From a virus, in the IMG/VR virus record IMGVR_UViG_3300037427_001144, positions 1 to 20,028 of that record: a DNA stretch of 20,028 nucleotides, one strand, 5' to 3'. The notes under the pieces were generated by a model that saw only the letters and a program-made list of their open reading frames with translations, was not told where the DNA came from and did not search any database. The translations under genes and the position numbers were made by a program. Below are positions 1 through 5,940 of the stretch, piece after piece (positions within the stretch are counted from its first letter, which is position 1; every line of letters begins with the position of its first letter).

Positions 1-747
1 ACCTTCACATTCATCATGACCCGCTAACATACCACCGATCATAACAAAGTCTGCACCAGCGGCATACGCCTTGACTATATCACCAGAGGAATTACAACCC
101 CCATCTGCAATTATATGTGCATTAAGTCCATGAGCTGCATCTGCACACTCTATGACTGCACTTAATTGAGGATACCCTATCCCTGTCTTGATTCGGGTGG
201 TACAAACACTCCCTGGCCCAACACCTACCTTCACAACATCACATCCAGACAGAATTAACTCAGCTGTCATGTCTGCCGTAACCACATTCCCAGCGATAAT
301 GGTAGAATCGGGTAAATGTTCTCTCAGGCGTTTGACCGTGTCAACGAAATTGACCGTATAACCATTTGCAACATCTAACCCCACAAATGCAATATCTGGG
401 TAGGTATTCTTGACCCCCTGTATTTCATTTATCTCAGTATCCGTAATACCAGACATAACACATAGTTTATTATGTCTTTCTGCATCATTCCAGAGTTGGC
501 CGTTCTTATTCCACATTCTAGCGATACATGTGACTATACCGTGTCTGGATACCTCATTATGCATCTCAAACGTCCCTGTAACATCCATATTGGATACCAT
601 AAGGGGTATACCTGTCCATTGCTTCCCAGACCACTTAAAGGTATAGGTTTTTTCCATCTCCACATCAAAGCGTGAAGTCAGTTCCGATCTTTTCGGACGA
701 ATCAGTACATCCGAATAGTCTAATTTAACCTCGTCATCTATTAACAC
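1..747 (-). CDS. guaC: GMP reductase, 3' end cut by window edge
   Basis: Converts GMP to IMP with NADPH and release of ammonia, feeding guanine nucleotides back into the purine pool. The 249 visible residues begin MLIDDEVKLDYSDVLIRPKR, nearly superimposable on the N-terminus of E. coli GuaC as I remember it. Further on, GVGPGSVCTTR carries the catalytic cysteine loop, and the visible end reads ADFVMIGGMLAGHDE, typical of the IMPDH/GMPR barrel. No CBS domains lie between, which favours GMP reductase over IMP dehydrogenase. The start is GTG at 747, directly after an in-frame TGA and about 7 bases after GAGGGAG; it overlaps the end of the upstream gene. E. coli GuaC has about 347 residues, so roughly 100 are missing beyond the window. 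IMPDH-like activity cannot be excluded without the rest. Confidence 0.9.
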   Translation of the reverse strand, partial: MLIDDEVKLDYSDVLIRPKRSELTSRFDVEMEKTYTFKWSGKQWTGIPLMVSNMDVTGTFEMHNEVSRHGIVTCIARMWNKNGQLWNDAERHNKLCVMSGITDTEINEIQGVKNTYPDIAFVGLDVANGYTVNFVDTVKRLREHLPDSTIIAGNVVTADMTAELILSGCDVVKVGVGPGSVCTTRIKTGIGYPQLSAVIECADAAHGLNAHIIADGGCNSSGDIVKAYAAGADFVMIGGMLAGHDECEG

Positions 748-1039
748 TCACATCTCCCTCACAGTTTGACCCGACCGTTTTAAGCTCTACTTCAACGATC
801 TCATTTAAGAATATATAGTCATACTTCCCCTTCTTCTCCACAGTAAGATACACAGTATCCTCATTCTTTGGTTTAACAGGAACATACTTCTTTGTTTTCT
901 TAGACCAGTACATTGCTACTCCGTCTTTCAACTGCATATCTTCATAAGAATCCATGTCAGATGAGACTTCAACAATAGTACCGCTTCGTAATTGTCCGTA
1001 TACATCTGTAAATTTAACGGTATCATTATAATTGAACAT
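734..1039 (-). CDS. Small hypothetical protein, possibly SH3-like
   Basis: I do not recognise this 101-residue protein. The N-terminal half (VKFTDVYGQLRSGTIVEVSS) alternates hydrophobic and polar residues with a turn, as in small SH3/KOW-type beta barrels, and the middle is lysine-rich. There is no signal peptide, membrane segment or cysteine cluster. The gene overlaps the 3' end of the gene before it (14 bases) and the GTG start of GMP reductase (14 bases), so it sits inside one translationally coupled early transcript driven by the promoter at 1324-1352. AACAAGG lies immediately before the ATG, with AGG further upstream. Coding status is supported by the tight packing; the barrel idea is only inference from residue pattern. 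Confidence 0.65.
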   Translation of the reverse strand: MFNYNDTVKFTDVYGQLRSGTIVEVSSDMDSYEDMQLKDGVAMYWSKKTKKYVPVKPKNEDTVYLTVEKKGKYDYIFLNEIVEVELKTVGSNCEGDVSVNR

Positions 1040-1316
1040 CCTTGTTACCTAATACAGCCATAGCTGCACCCTTTACTCTATTTGGGTATTGTTTAATGGC
1101 ATACCCAGAACCAGCTGACAGACCATCTCTGTCAATACACTTCTTGTGCCAATGTGTAATATCTTCCCATCGGATTAACAACTCCGAGCAAAGCCAGTCA
1201 TAATCCCCATCCGAAATAATGCTCTCATCCTTCTCATAGTACAGGAAAGAAGTCATTAGATACCAAGGGACTAGCATGTTGTAGTCAGAACCTATCTGTG
1301 TCTTGATATTATACAT
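1026..1316 (-). CDS. Small protein resembling the LigA Ia domain
   Basis: A 96-residue protein. The stretch YYEKDESIISDGDYDWL followed by CSELL resembles the N-terminal Ia helical segment of NAD-dependent DNA ligases (Y..YY..D.P.ISD.EYD.L..EL), but no adenylation domain follows, so it is not a ligase by itself. Similar stand-alone proteins of unknown role occur in marine T4-like phages, from memory. The promoter at 1324-1352 predicts a transcript start at about 1317, one base before this ATG. Either the mRNA is nearly leaderless or translation begins at the internal Met 14 (ATG at 1277, MLVPWYLM), which fits the family start I recall. No good ribosome site precedes either ATG. It overlaps the next gene by 14 bases. 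Confidence 0.7.
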   Translation of the reverse strand: MYNIKTQIGSDYNMLVPWYLMTSFLYYEKDESIISDGDYDWLCSELLIRWEDITHWHKKCIDRDGLSAGSGYAIKQYPNRVKGAAMAVLGNKDVQL

Positions 1317-1323
1317 TGTTTAC

Positions 1324-1352
1324 ATTATACCTGTTAAGTGCAAGAAAGTCAA
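1324..1352 (-). promoter_or_regulatory. Sigma-70-type early promoter (TTGACT-17-TATAAT)
   Basis: Read on the minus strand: TTGACT at 1352-1347, a 17-base spacer ending in GG, and a perfect TATAAT at 1329-1324. Predicted transcript start is A at about 1317. It drives the small genes at 1316 and 1039 and GMP reductase. It shares architecture with five other promoters in the window. Confidence 0.85.
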
Positions 1353-1484
1353 GAGAAAAAAGGGGGTAGGGGTATTTTTTTCTGGATACTTATTGCATTT
1401 ATAGATTAGCGGTTCCTTTTGATTAAAAACAACCACCCCACCCCAATAATAACACACACCACACACCATGCCCCTAATACTATT

Positions 1485-1517
1485 AGAGTCCCTACACCTG
1501 TCTGTCGGGGGGACTCT
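1485..1517. repeat. 8-bp stem hairpin AGAGTCCC/GGGACTCT
   Basis: A perfect 8-bp inverted repeat around a 17-base loop. It is immediately joined to a second palindrome, CTAATACTATTAG, at 1474-1486. It forms the 3' part of the candidate noncoding RNA when read on the minus strand. Confidence 0.5.
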
Positions 1518-1661
1518 CCACTACTCAATCATCCTTCCACATAGCGTTCCCATAGTAGTGGTATGGTACTTGCGGTTTTCGTCCACTGTGAGCTCTCAAC
1601 ACCTTATGTGTGGACTGCGGTGGTCACTCTAAACCATTAACATGGTACTCCTATATCTGGG

Positions 1662-1719
1662 GAGAGAGAAACAGTGGTGACTGAACACCCTAGTCCTAAC
1701 AGGACTCCAGAACTCTCTC
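1662..1719. repeat. Three-way-junction inverted repeats
   Basis: An outer 7-bp pair (GAGAGAG with CTCTCTC) encloses two perfect inner hairpins: GGTG-ACTGAA-CACC (1676-1689) and AGTCCT-AAC-AGGACT (1692-1706). The same pairing is possible in RNA from either strand. I checked for hammerhead core bases (CUGAUGA, GAAA) and they are absent. Confidence 0.55.
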
Positions 1720-1819
1720 GGCCTTTCCCGAATAACTTTGATGAGACACACGCAACCCCACAACCTCTATTGAGGAACTTTCCCAGTGGCCATCCATCCT
1801 TAAATCTCATCATATTATT

Positions 1820-1848
1820 AATGTACCACACTCAGAGAGGTTTGTCAA
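1820..1848 (-). promoter_or_regulatory. Sigma-70-type early promoter (TTGACA-17-TACATT)
   Basis: On the minus strand: TTGACA at 1848-1843, a 17-base spacer ending TGG, then TACATT at 1825-1820. The bases upstream of the -35 (TAAATGAAATTAGCT) are repeated almost exactly at the 9238-9266 promoter. It fires into the 1353-1819 region, which has no clear gene. Predicted start is about 1813. Confidence 0.75.
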
Positions 1849-1864
1849 GAGCTAATTTCATTTA
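1840..1864. repeat. 25-base repeat, copy 1 (copy 2 at 9258-9282)
   Basis: The two copies match at 24 of 25 bases (G at 1849, C at 9267). Each covers the -35 box and the AT-rich segment just upstream of it on the minus strand, so it is probably a conserved promoter upstream element or activator site, not a mobile element. Confidence 0.7.
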
Positions 1865-1927
1865 TTTTCATTTTATTTTCTCAGAGAATACTCATAGAAT
1901 ATAGTTGTTTTCACACTCTACATACAC

Positions 1928-1956
1928 ATAATACCCCATAGGGGGCGCTCTGTCAA
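1928..1956 (-). promoter_or_regulatory. Sigma-70-type early promoter (TTGACA-17-TATTAT)
   Basis: On the minus strand: TTGACA at 1956-1951, a 17-base GC-rich spacer ending GGGG, TATTAT at 1933-1928, predicted start near 1921. It lies about 100 bases upstream of the 1820-1848 promoter in tandem. Between 1957 and 2049, downstream of the DUF1289 gene, I see no gene. Confidence 0.8.
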
Positions 1957-1999
1957 GTCCCTTTCGTGATATTTTTCAGAGAATTCTGTGCGGTCAACT

Positions 2000-2041
2000 G
2001 AGTGGTTGGAGACTTTAAACACAACGACTCTATGTTTTTTT
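2000..2041 (+). terminator. Weak terminator-like hairpin with T7 run
   Basis: GAGTGGTTG (2000-2008) can pair with CAACGACTC (2022-2030) with one mismatch, followed by T7 at 2035-2041. The polarity would stop plus-strand transcripts, but no plus-strand gene ends here, so its role is doubtful. It could block antisense transcription into the minus-strand operon. Confidence 0.3.
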
Positions 2042-2049
2042 ATACCTTT

Positions 2050-2238
2050 TTAATGATCCTCCGCATTACCCTTCTTTATGATCTCATCTATATGCCTACC
2101 GCATCCTATACAGATATTATCCTCATTGAGTGTGCATGTGCCTATACAGGGAGAATCCTCTCGTATTTCCTTGTTGGTTCTGCGTAATTGTGTATACATT
2201 GTGTCCTCTGACATGTCTAAATCTTCATTCTTATACAT
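2050..2238 (-). CDS. DUF1289 family four-cysteine protein
   Basis: A 62-residue protein whose second half, SPCIGTCTLNEDNICIGCGR, matches the DUF1289 pattern PCI..C...E...C.GCGRT..EI. Four cysteines (C31, C35, C43, C46) suggest binding of a metal or iron-sulfur cluster; the family function is not established. It is the last gene of the long operon starting at 7553 and begins 3 bases after the sulfotransferase stop. The first ATG has no visible ribosome site. Met 14 (ATG at 2199) is preceded by AGAGGA and would give a 49-residue protein that keeps the whole domain. An A-type iron-sulfur carrier lies upstream in the same operon, so a shared iron-sulfur theme is possible but unproven. Confidence 0.8.
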   Translation of the reverse strand: MYKNEDLDMSEDTMYTQLRRTNKEIREDSPCIGTCTLNEDNICIGCGRHIDEIIKKGNAEDH

Positions 2239-2241
2239 AGT

Positions 2242-2808
2242 CTATGTTGGGTGACTAGAGGATTCTCTAAGATCAGCACTATATCCGAACATCTCAAACT
2301 CTCCCCTATATGCATTATATACCATCTCTTGTAGGTCATCATCATAGTATGTGTCAATGGGTGCATGGTCGGTCGTATTCATCCGTGTATCTGCAAAGCT
2401 GCATCCAACATACTTCTCTAATGCATACATGTTCTCAAAATAGAAGATTTTACAGTCATTGTCTCCTATCTTATCTGTTATATGCATCCACATGATATGG
2501 TCGGTCTTGGTCGATGTGATGTTTTTGATATACTGGGGAAATGTCCATTGTTTGTGAAATCTACGAAAATACCATGAAACTAATCGTGAATAGGGGTTGC
2601 GTACCATTGTGATCCATGTTATATTGTCTATTCCATGTTCATTCTTCCAATAGTCTATTGTCTGGTGTATCCATTGATCTCTTGTGTATTTCTCATCGGT
2701 GTCATATATGGGATGATTTACATTGATTTGTTGGGATAGACGATGTTTGAAATTGTGTCCTCCACATCTTGCATTATGCATGAACGCCCATTCATCTGTG
2801 TATATCAT
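2242..2808 (-). CDS. Sulfotransferase-family protein
   Basis: Predicted to move a sulfuryl group from PAPS to a hydroxyl or amine; the acceptor is unknown. The N-terminal FMHNARCGGHNFKHRL fits the 5'-phosphosulfate-binding loop, although the usual lysine is not obvious there. WITMVRNPYSRLVSWYF (about residues 64-80) is the 3'-phosphate-binding RxPxxR segment typical of Sulfotransfer_2 and related families. The end (YYDDDLQEMVYNAY...EMFGY) is also characteristic. I chose ATG at 2808, which overlaps the preceding stop as ATGA; the longer start at 2844 would overlap the oxygenase gene by 40 bases and adds a weak extension. In context, the upstream oxygenase and ATP-pyrophosphatase suggest a modification pathway. 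Which molecule is sulfated, or whether the protein is still active, cannot be told from sequence. Confidence 0.75.
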   Translation of the reverse strand: MIYTDEWAFMHNARCGGHNFKHRLSQQINVNHPIYDTDEKYTRDQWIHQTIDYWKNEHGIDNITWITMVRNPYSRLVSWYFRRFHKQWTFPQYIKNITSTKTDHIMWMHITDKIGDNDCKIFYFENMYALEKYVGCSFADTRMNTTDHAPIDTYYDDDLQEMVYNAYRGEFEMFGYSADLRESSSHPT

Positions 2809-3371
2809 GAGAATACCAAATGTGTTCTGGGTTTTGTCCCACAATTCACGAATGAATGGGGTTCTGTTGTATTGATGAAATATACATGCCCATCTGGGGG
2901 AATATGGAATAGTTGGGGATGTCCTTCTGGGAATATAAAATATGCATGAGGATTGGTGTCTATAGCCAGATGGTATCTAGGAGTCTTGTCTGTGTGTACT
3001 GTATATGATGATTTGGGTTTTATGGTCATCAGTCTCGCTCTTGTTCCCTCCCAATCACATAATATCTTGTCAAATAGGGTGTTCTCATATATGTCGTTTA
3101 TGAGACAAAATTCTTCTTCTGATTTGATTTCTGGAAATCTGTCTTGTATAGCGTCCTTCCCATTTGAACGAAACTTACCACAAGAGTCGGTATATTTGTT
3201 CTCGCAATAGAGGGAATACTGAACACTCACCTGTCCATATCTGTCGTCTGGTGGGACTATGGATTTCCATTCTGATATAAGACGATTCAGGTCTACCTTG
3301 TAATTAAGATTTGGGAAGAAATTCTTTTCCGACTCTTTCTCTATTCTTGATATGTTCTTCTTCAATTTCAT
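2805..3371 (-). CDS. 2-oxoglutarate/Fe(II) oxygenase, Asp/Asn hydroxylase-like
   Basis: A 188-residue protein with a double-stranded beta-helix pattern in its second half. YTVHTDKTPRYHLAI supplies the H126-x-D128 iron ligands, EPHSFVNCG supplies the distal H172, and R182 is placed to bind 2-oxoglutarate. This layout resembles the aspartyl/asparaginyl beta-hydroxylase branch; the substrate could be a protein side chain, lipid or small molecule. The N-terminal 100 residues are unassigned. The first ATG overlaps the nuclease gene by 68 bases and has no clear ribosome site, but no later start keeps the domain whole. Its stop overlaps the sulfotransferase start (ATGA), so the two are probably translationally coupled. 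Confidence 0.8.
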   Translation of the reverse strand: MKLKKNISRIEKESEKNFFPNLNYKVDLNRLISEWKSIVPPDDRYGQVSVQYSLYCENKYTDSCGKFRSNGKDAIQDRFPEIKSEEEFCLINDIYENTLFDKILCDWEGTRARLMTIKPKSSYTVHTDKTPRYHLAIDTNPHAYFIFPEGHPQLFHIPPDGHVYFINTTEPHSFVNCGTKPRTHLVFS

Positions 3372-3762
3372 TCTTTGACTGTCCCATATATTTCACCGCC
3401 AGGTGCTCTGATATTAGTGCATCGTTAACAGTTGTTTCCTGTATGAATGACTCGTTCATTTCACCGCCATCCATAAGGTGTTCACATACGAATTCACCTA
3501 ATATACGTCCGTATTTTCCTTTACCGTCTTTTTTTGTTCGTAATGTCTGCATAGAGTCAAGTGGTAATTTACTCAATACAAATTCCTTTGCAATGAGCCC
3601 GAATTTCTTCTCAGTAAGGTCTCTAGTCCTTGACTCTGGTGTATCAACACCGTATAGTCTGATTCGTTGTTTCTTTAACCAAACACCAAAACCAAGGTCT
3701 ATGTCCACATCAACTGTGTCTCCATCTACGACCTTGATTATCTTGCATGAATATTCATACAT
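3304..3762 (-). CDS. Staphylococcal-nuclease-like (thermonuclease) protein
   Basis: Calcium-dependent nuclease of the SNase fold. KIIKVVDGDTVDVDIDLG gives the D13/D15 metal site. RIRLYGVDTPES gives R35, D40, T41 and E43, and KYGRILGEF gives the second arginine, R86; these match the catalytic Arg-Glu-Arg set. At 152 residues it has the normal single-domain length. No signal peptide is seen, so it probably works in the cytoplasm, for example in host DNA breakdown or repair. ATG follows the lipoprotein stop directly (TAGATG) with AGAGGAG 6 bases upstream, a strong ribosome site inside the end of that gene. A 159-codon open frame on the opposite strand is a shadow of this conserved gene. Confidence 0.9.
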   Translation of the reverse strand: MYEYSCKIIKVVDGDTVDVDIDLGFGVWLKKQRIRLYGVDTPESRTRDLTEKKFGLIAKEFVLSKLPLDSMQTLRTKKDGKGKYGRILGEFVCEHLMDGGEMNESFIQETTVNDALISEHLAVKYMGQSKNEIEEEHIKNRERVGKEFLPKS

Positions 3763-4077
3763 CTATTTCTCCTCTGAACAATATGGATGACCTAAAAAGT
3801 CCCATTTAATCCAATCCTCGCACTCTAATGATGCGATATGGTCTACCTCTTCTTCTGGTGTCATACACACCTTTTCATTGTGTAATATTCTTGAAAATCT
3901 GCAATCCTTCTTAGTCACACCCGAAAGCGCATGTTCACCTGTTGATTTACCTGTTGATTTTATGGATATGAAATCAACACCTGTATGTGCAATTGATACC
4001 CAAGTGGGCACAATTCCACAACCACTAATCAACCAAACTGTTCCGAATGTTAGTAAAAGTACCTTTGTCAAAGACAT
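3763..4077 (-). CDS. Small lipoprotein
   Basis: A 104-residue protein with a lipoprotein signal: MSLTKVLLLTFGTVWLISGC, lipobox LISGC with the lipidated cysteine at residue 20. The mature part contains IKSTGKSTGEHALSGVTKKDC, which resembles a small conserved protein family I remember from alphaproteobacteria (GKS..DHALS..T..DC), where no function is established. Five further cysteine-containing positions follow the signal. The start overlaps the ATP-pyrophosphatase gene by 53 bases, but TAGGAG 7-12 bases upstream and the signal peptide itself support it. A phage lipoprotein could serve in exclusion of other phages, lysis or envelope change; none of these is shown. Confidence 0.8.
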   Translation of the reverse strand: MSLTKVLLLTFGTVWLISGCGIVPTWVSIAHTGVDFISIKSTGKSTGEHALSGVTKKDCRFSRILHNEKVCMTPEEEVDHIASLECEDWIKWDFLGHPYCSEEK

Positions 4078-5341
4078 CCCACACTCCTATTCTGTCGTAG
4101 TCTAAGACTTCATTCCTCTTGAAATACTTACCATCGTCCATAATCAGTTTATTCCTAATTTGTCCTAGTCCTACAGGGACAGTCTTAGGAAATGACGTTT
4201 CTTTGGTCTTGTTATGCAAATAATTATCGTCTTTGTTATACTCGTAAATGAACTCTTTGGAAGGCCACTTATAGGTCTTCCATGTTCCCTTATGTTTCAA
4301 ATCATGATTGAGTATAGACCATCTCTGGAAATCGTCACAATTGAAGAAACTTTCCATACTTCTCCAATCGGTTGGTGGTTCTAGATAACCGAACAGTCTA
4401 CGGTCTATCCATTGCCATTTAATGGAAAACGCTAACCACCAAGTAAAGTCAAATGTGTTCTTAATCTCAAAAGGACAAAGTTTATTGAATTCCTCACACC
4501 ACTCTATAAATGCATGATATAAAGGTCTATTTAGTGGTCGGTCATCTCGTATCTCATATATGTTATTTGAGTCGTCCCAATTGAATAGTTCTTTCCAAGG
4601 TTCGTTTATTTCCTCAATATGGTTCTCTACCACGAATGTCCCATACATGGGGTCGCCACATTCACCTGTTACATTAATCGTCCCATCAGAAAATCGTGAT
4701 ACATCCCACATATTTTCCTTGGTAGACCACTCCAATGGCAGTCCTAGTTTTTTGATTATGTCGTAATAGGTCGGGTTCTCTTCTATACTCTTATCTGACA
4801 AGAGTACACGAAGAGTTGTATCCTTTGGTTGATTTTGTATAAGTGCAGTAAGGGCAGTTGTTGAATCTATACCACCACTCCACCAGAGTCTTATGTCATC
4901 ACTCATACCCCATAGTTCTTGAGCTCTCTTATGACATACTTCTGGGAATGTCATGTTCCAATTGTCTGTTGATGGGATTGGGTTATGAAGAGTATTGAAT
5001 ATACTCCATGTATCAGTGCGATCAAATGGTAATGGACAACTAACTAATCTACCAGCTGCATATAGGAAGTTATTACCTAACTCCCCTATCCTTCTCCAAT
5101 CGCCCGCATATGGATTGCGTTTGATACCGTTAGAACGTGCATATTTGTATTGATTTTGTTCAGTGACAATAACTTGTCCCTTGGTATAGTGGGGATCACC
5201 TGTTAGTGGATTTAGAGGTTTACCTAGAGTTTTCCAATCTCTCTCATACTCTTTCCAATCATCTTCCATTTCCATACCCAATGGATTCCACTCAATCATT
5301 TCTGGATAAAATGTCGTGGAGAAAAACACCACTTTACTCAT
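4025..5341 (-). CDS. Asparagine-synthase-like ATP pyrophosphatase
   Basis: A 438-residue protein with one clear motif: RLWWSGGIDSTTALTALI (about 151-168), the SGGxDS PP-loop of ATP pyrophosphatases. GECGDPMYG (226-234) lines up with the GDGGDELFGG loop of asparagine synthase B. Such enzymes activate a carboxylate with ATP and release pyrophosphate before amide or other bond formation. There is no N-terminal Cys-2 glutaminase domain; the first 140 residues look unrelated, so ammonia or an amine would have to come from elsewhere. AAGGTG sits 7 bases before the ATG. Its neighbours are the small secreted-type protein upstream and the lipoprotein downstream. Other PP-loop roles (tRNA thiolation, cyclisation) are possible, but the second motif favours the asparagine-synthase branch. 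Confidence 0.75.
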   Translation of the reverse strand: MSKVVFFSTTFYPEMIEWNPLGMEMEDDWKEYERDWKTLGKPLNPLTGDPHYTKGQVIVTEQNQYKYARSNGIKRNPYAGDWRRIGELGNNFLYAAGRLVSCPLPFDRTDTWSIFNTLHNPIPSTDNWNMTFPEVCHKRAQELWGMSDDIRLWWSGGIDSTTALTALIQNQPKDTTLRVLLSDKSIEENPTYYDIIKKLGLPLEWSTKENMWDVSRFSDGTINVTGECGDPMYGTFVVENHIEEINEPWKELFNWDDSNNIYEIRDDRPLNRPLYHAFIEWCEEFNKLCPFEIKNTFDFTWWLAFSIKWQWIDRRLFGYLEPPTDWRSMESFFNCDDFQRWSILNHDLKHKGTWKTYKWPSKEFIYEYNKDDNYLHNKTKETSFPKTVPVGLGQIRNKLIMDDGKYFKRNEVLDYDRIGVWDVFDKGTFTNIRNSLVD

Positions 5342-5352
5342 AATTTTTCACC

Positions 5353-5622
5353 TTATATTTCTGTACCCTCTTTTGTTACTTCTTTTAGGAATTTTATATA
5401 TCTCGCCTTCTCTATACAATAGAATAAATTGGGGGTATCTGGTCTCATTTTATATTCTTTATTCACATGCATATTTAACGGTACGAAATTATCCCTGACA
5501 AAACTCTTGCACTCTGCTACAGTCTTAAATGTTGGTTTCTCAAATATATAGTTATCATGGTTATCTGTACCAGTGACAGACGCAACTATTATTACGATGG
5601 TCTTTAGGGATAATGCGTCCAA
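5353..5622 (-). CDS. Small protein with two conserved-looking cysteines, TTG start
   Basis: An 89-residue protein of unknown function. The hydrophobic start (LKTIVIIVASVTG) may be a short signal or anchor. Then TFKTVAECKSFVRDNF and LFYCIEKARY place two cysteines as in small exported proteins, giving the same general plan as the protein at 7719. The start shown is TTG at 5622, three bases past the end of the iron-sulfur carrier. No ATG allows the hydrophobic segment to be kept, and the ribosome site is weak (GGGG). The true start is uncertain, but reading-frame packing between flanking genes supports translation. Confidence 0.6.
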   Translation of the reverse strand: MDALSLKTIVIIVASVTGTDNHDNYIFEKPTFKTVAECKSFVRDNFVPLNMHVNKEYKMRPDTPNLFYCIEKARYIKFLKEVTKEGTEI

Positions 5623-5624
5623 TG

Positions 5625-5936
5625 TTATACCCCAAAACTCTCACCACAACCGCAAGAACTTGTGGAAGTCGGATTCTTTACTGCGAGAAAAGAACCGCCT
5701 AATTCTGTAACATAGTCAATGACACTACCTAATACATACACCTCTGCAAGAGGGTCTAACACCAATACATCTTCTATTGGTTCTGACCATTTTACATCTG
5801 GCCAGTTGTCCGAAAAGTCCCATACATATTGGAATCCAGAACAACCACCACCCTTCACGCCCAAAGAAACATATCGCCCTTGCGATACGTTCTTCAGATA
5901 GTTCTTTGCGTTATCTGTAAGAGTAACTGGTTGCAT
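5625..5936 (-). CDS. A-type iron-sulfur carrier (IscA/HesB family)
   Basis: A 103-residue protein, the usual length for A-type carriers, which hold and deliver [2Fe-2S] or [4Fe-4S] clusters to target enzymes. The three cluster cysteines are present: C32 in GGGCSGFQY and C95, C97 in SSCGCGESF. The family glycine and acidic positions around LDPLAEVYVLGSVIDYV also fit. It begins 4 bases after the ParB-like gene stop. No scaffold, desulfurase or target enzyme is next to it, although the DUF1289 protein at the end of the operon could be a client. HesB-like genes are known in marine T4-like phages, so this is a typical accessory metabolic gene. Confidence 0.93.
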   Translation of the reverse strand: MQPVTLTDNAKNYLKNVSQGRYVSLGVKGGGCSGFQYVWDFSDNWPDVKWSEPIEDVLVLDPLAEVYVLGSVIDYVTELGGSFLAVKNPTSTSSCGCGESFGV

Positions 5937-5940
5937 ATAA

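Larger units (their letters stand above)
1353..1819 (-). ncRNA. Candidate structured noncoding RNA region
   Basis: This stretch has no convincing gene: the open frames on both strands have no ribosome site, odd composition and no recognisable family. It holds many inverted repeats instead. These are AGAGTCCC/GGGACTCT (1485-1492 with 1510-1517), CTAATA/TATTAG (1474-1486), GTCCAC/GTGGAC (1581-1586 with 1610-1615), CCTC/GAGG (1764-1767 with 1772-1775), and a three-way-junction layout in which GAGAGAG (1662-1668) pairs with CTCTCTC (1713-1719) around two hairpins, 1676-1689 and 1692-1706. ATGGTACT occurs twice (1563-1570, 1642-1649). Two promoters at 1820-1848 and 1928-1956 point into it on the minus strand, which is why I place the RNA there. 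Known RNase P, tmRNA and tRNA signatures were looked for and not seen. Ends are approximate and transcription is inferred. Confidence 0.4.

Noticed and set aside
1662-1775. Possible hammerhead ribozyme or group I intron core
   Set aside because: The three-way junction lacks CUGAUGA and GAAA core bases. An AGATATAG string on the minus strand resembles a group I P7 element, but partner elements and flanking exons are missing.
1637-1831. A 64-codon minus-strand frame in the noncoding region
   Set aside because: It starts inside the promoter at 1820-1848, so that promoter's transcript could not include the first codons. It has no ribosome site and crosses the inverted repeats.
1674-1904. A 76-codon plus-strand frame in the noncoding region
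   Set aside because: No ribosome site or plus-strand promoter, proline/histidine-rich unlikely composition, and it runs opposite to two strong promoters.
1317-2049. tRNA genes in the large gap
   Set aside because: No T-loop GTTCRA-type sequence with matching acceptor stem was found on either strand.
3311-3790. A 159-codon open frame on the plus strand opposite the nuclease gene
   Set aside because: The minus strand encodes an SNase with all catalytic residues and a strong ribosome site. The plus frame has serine/phenylalanine-rich shadow composition and no family resemblance.
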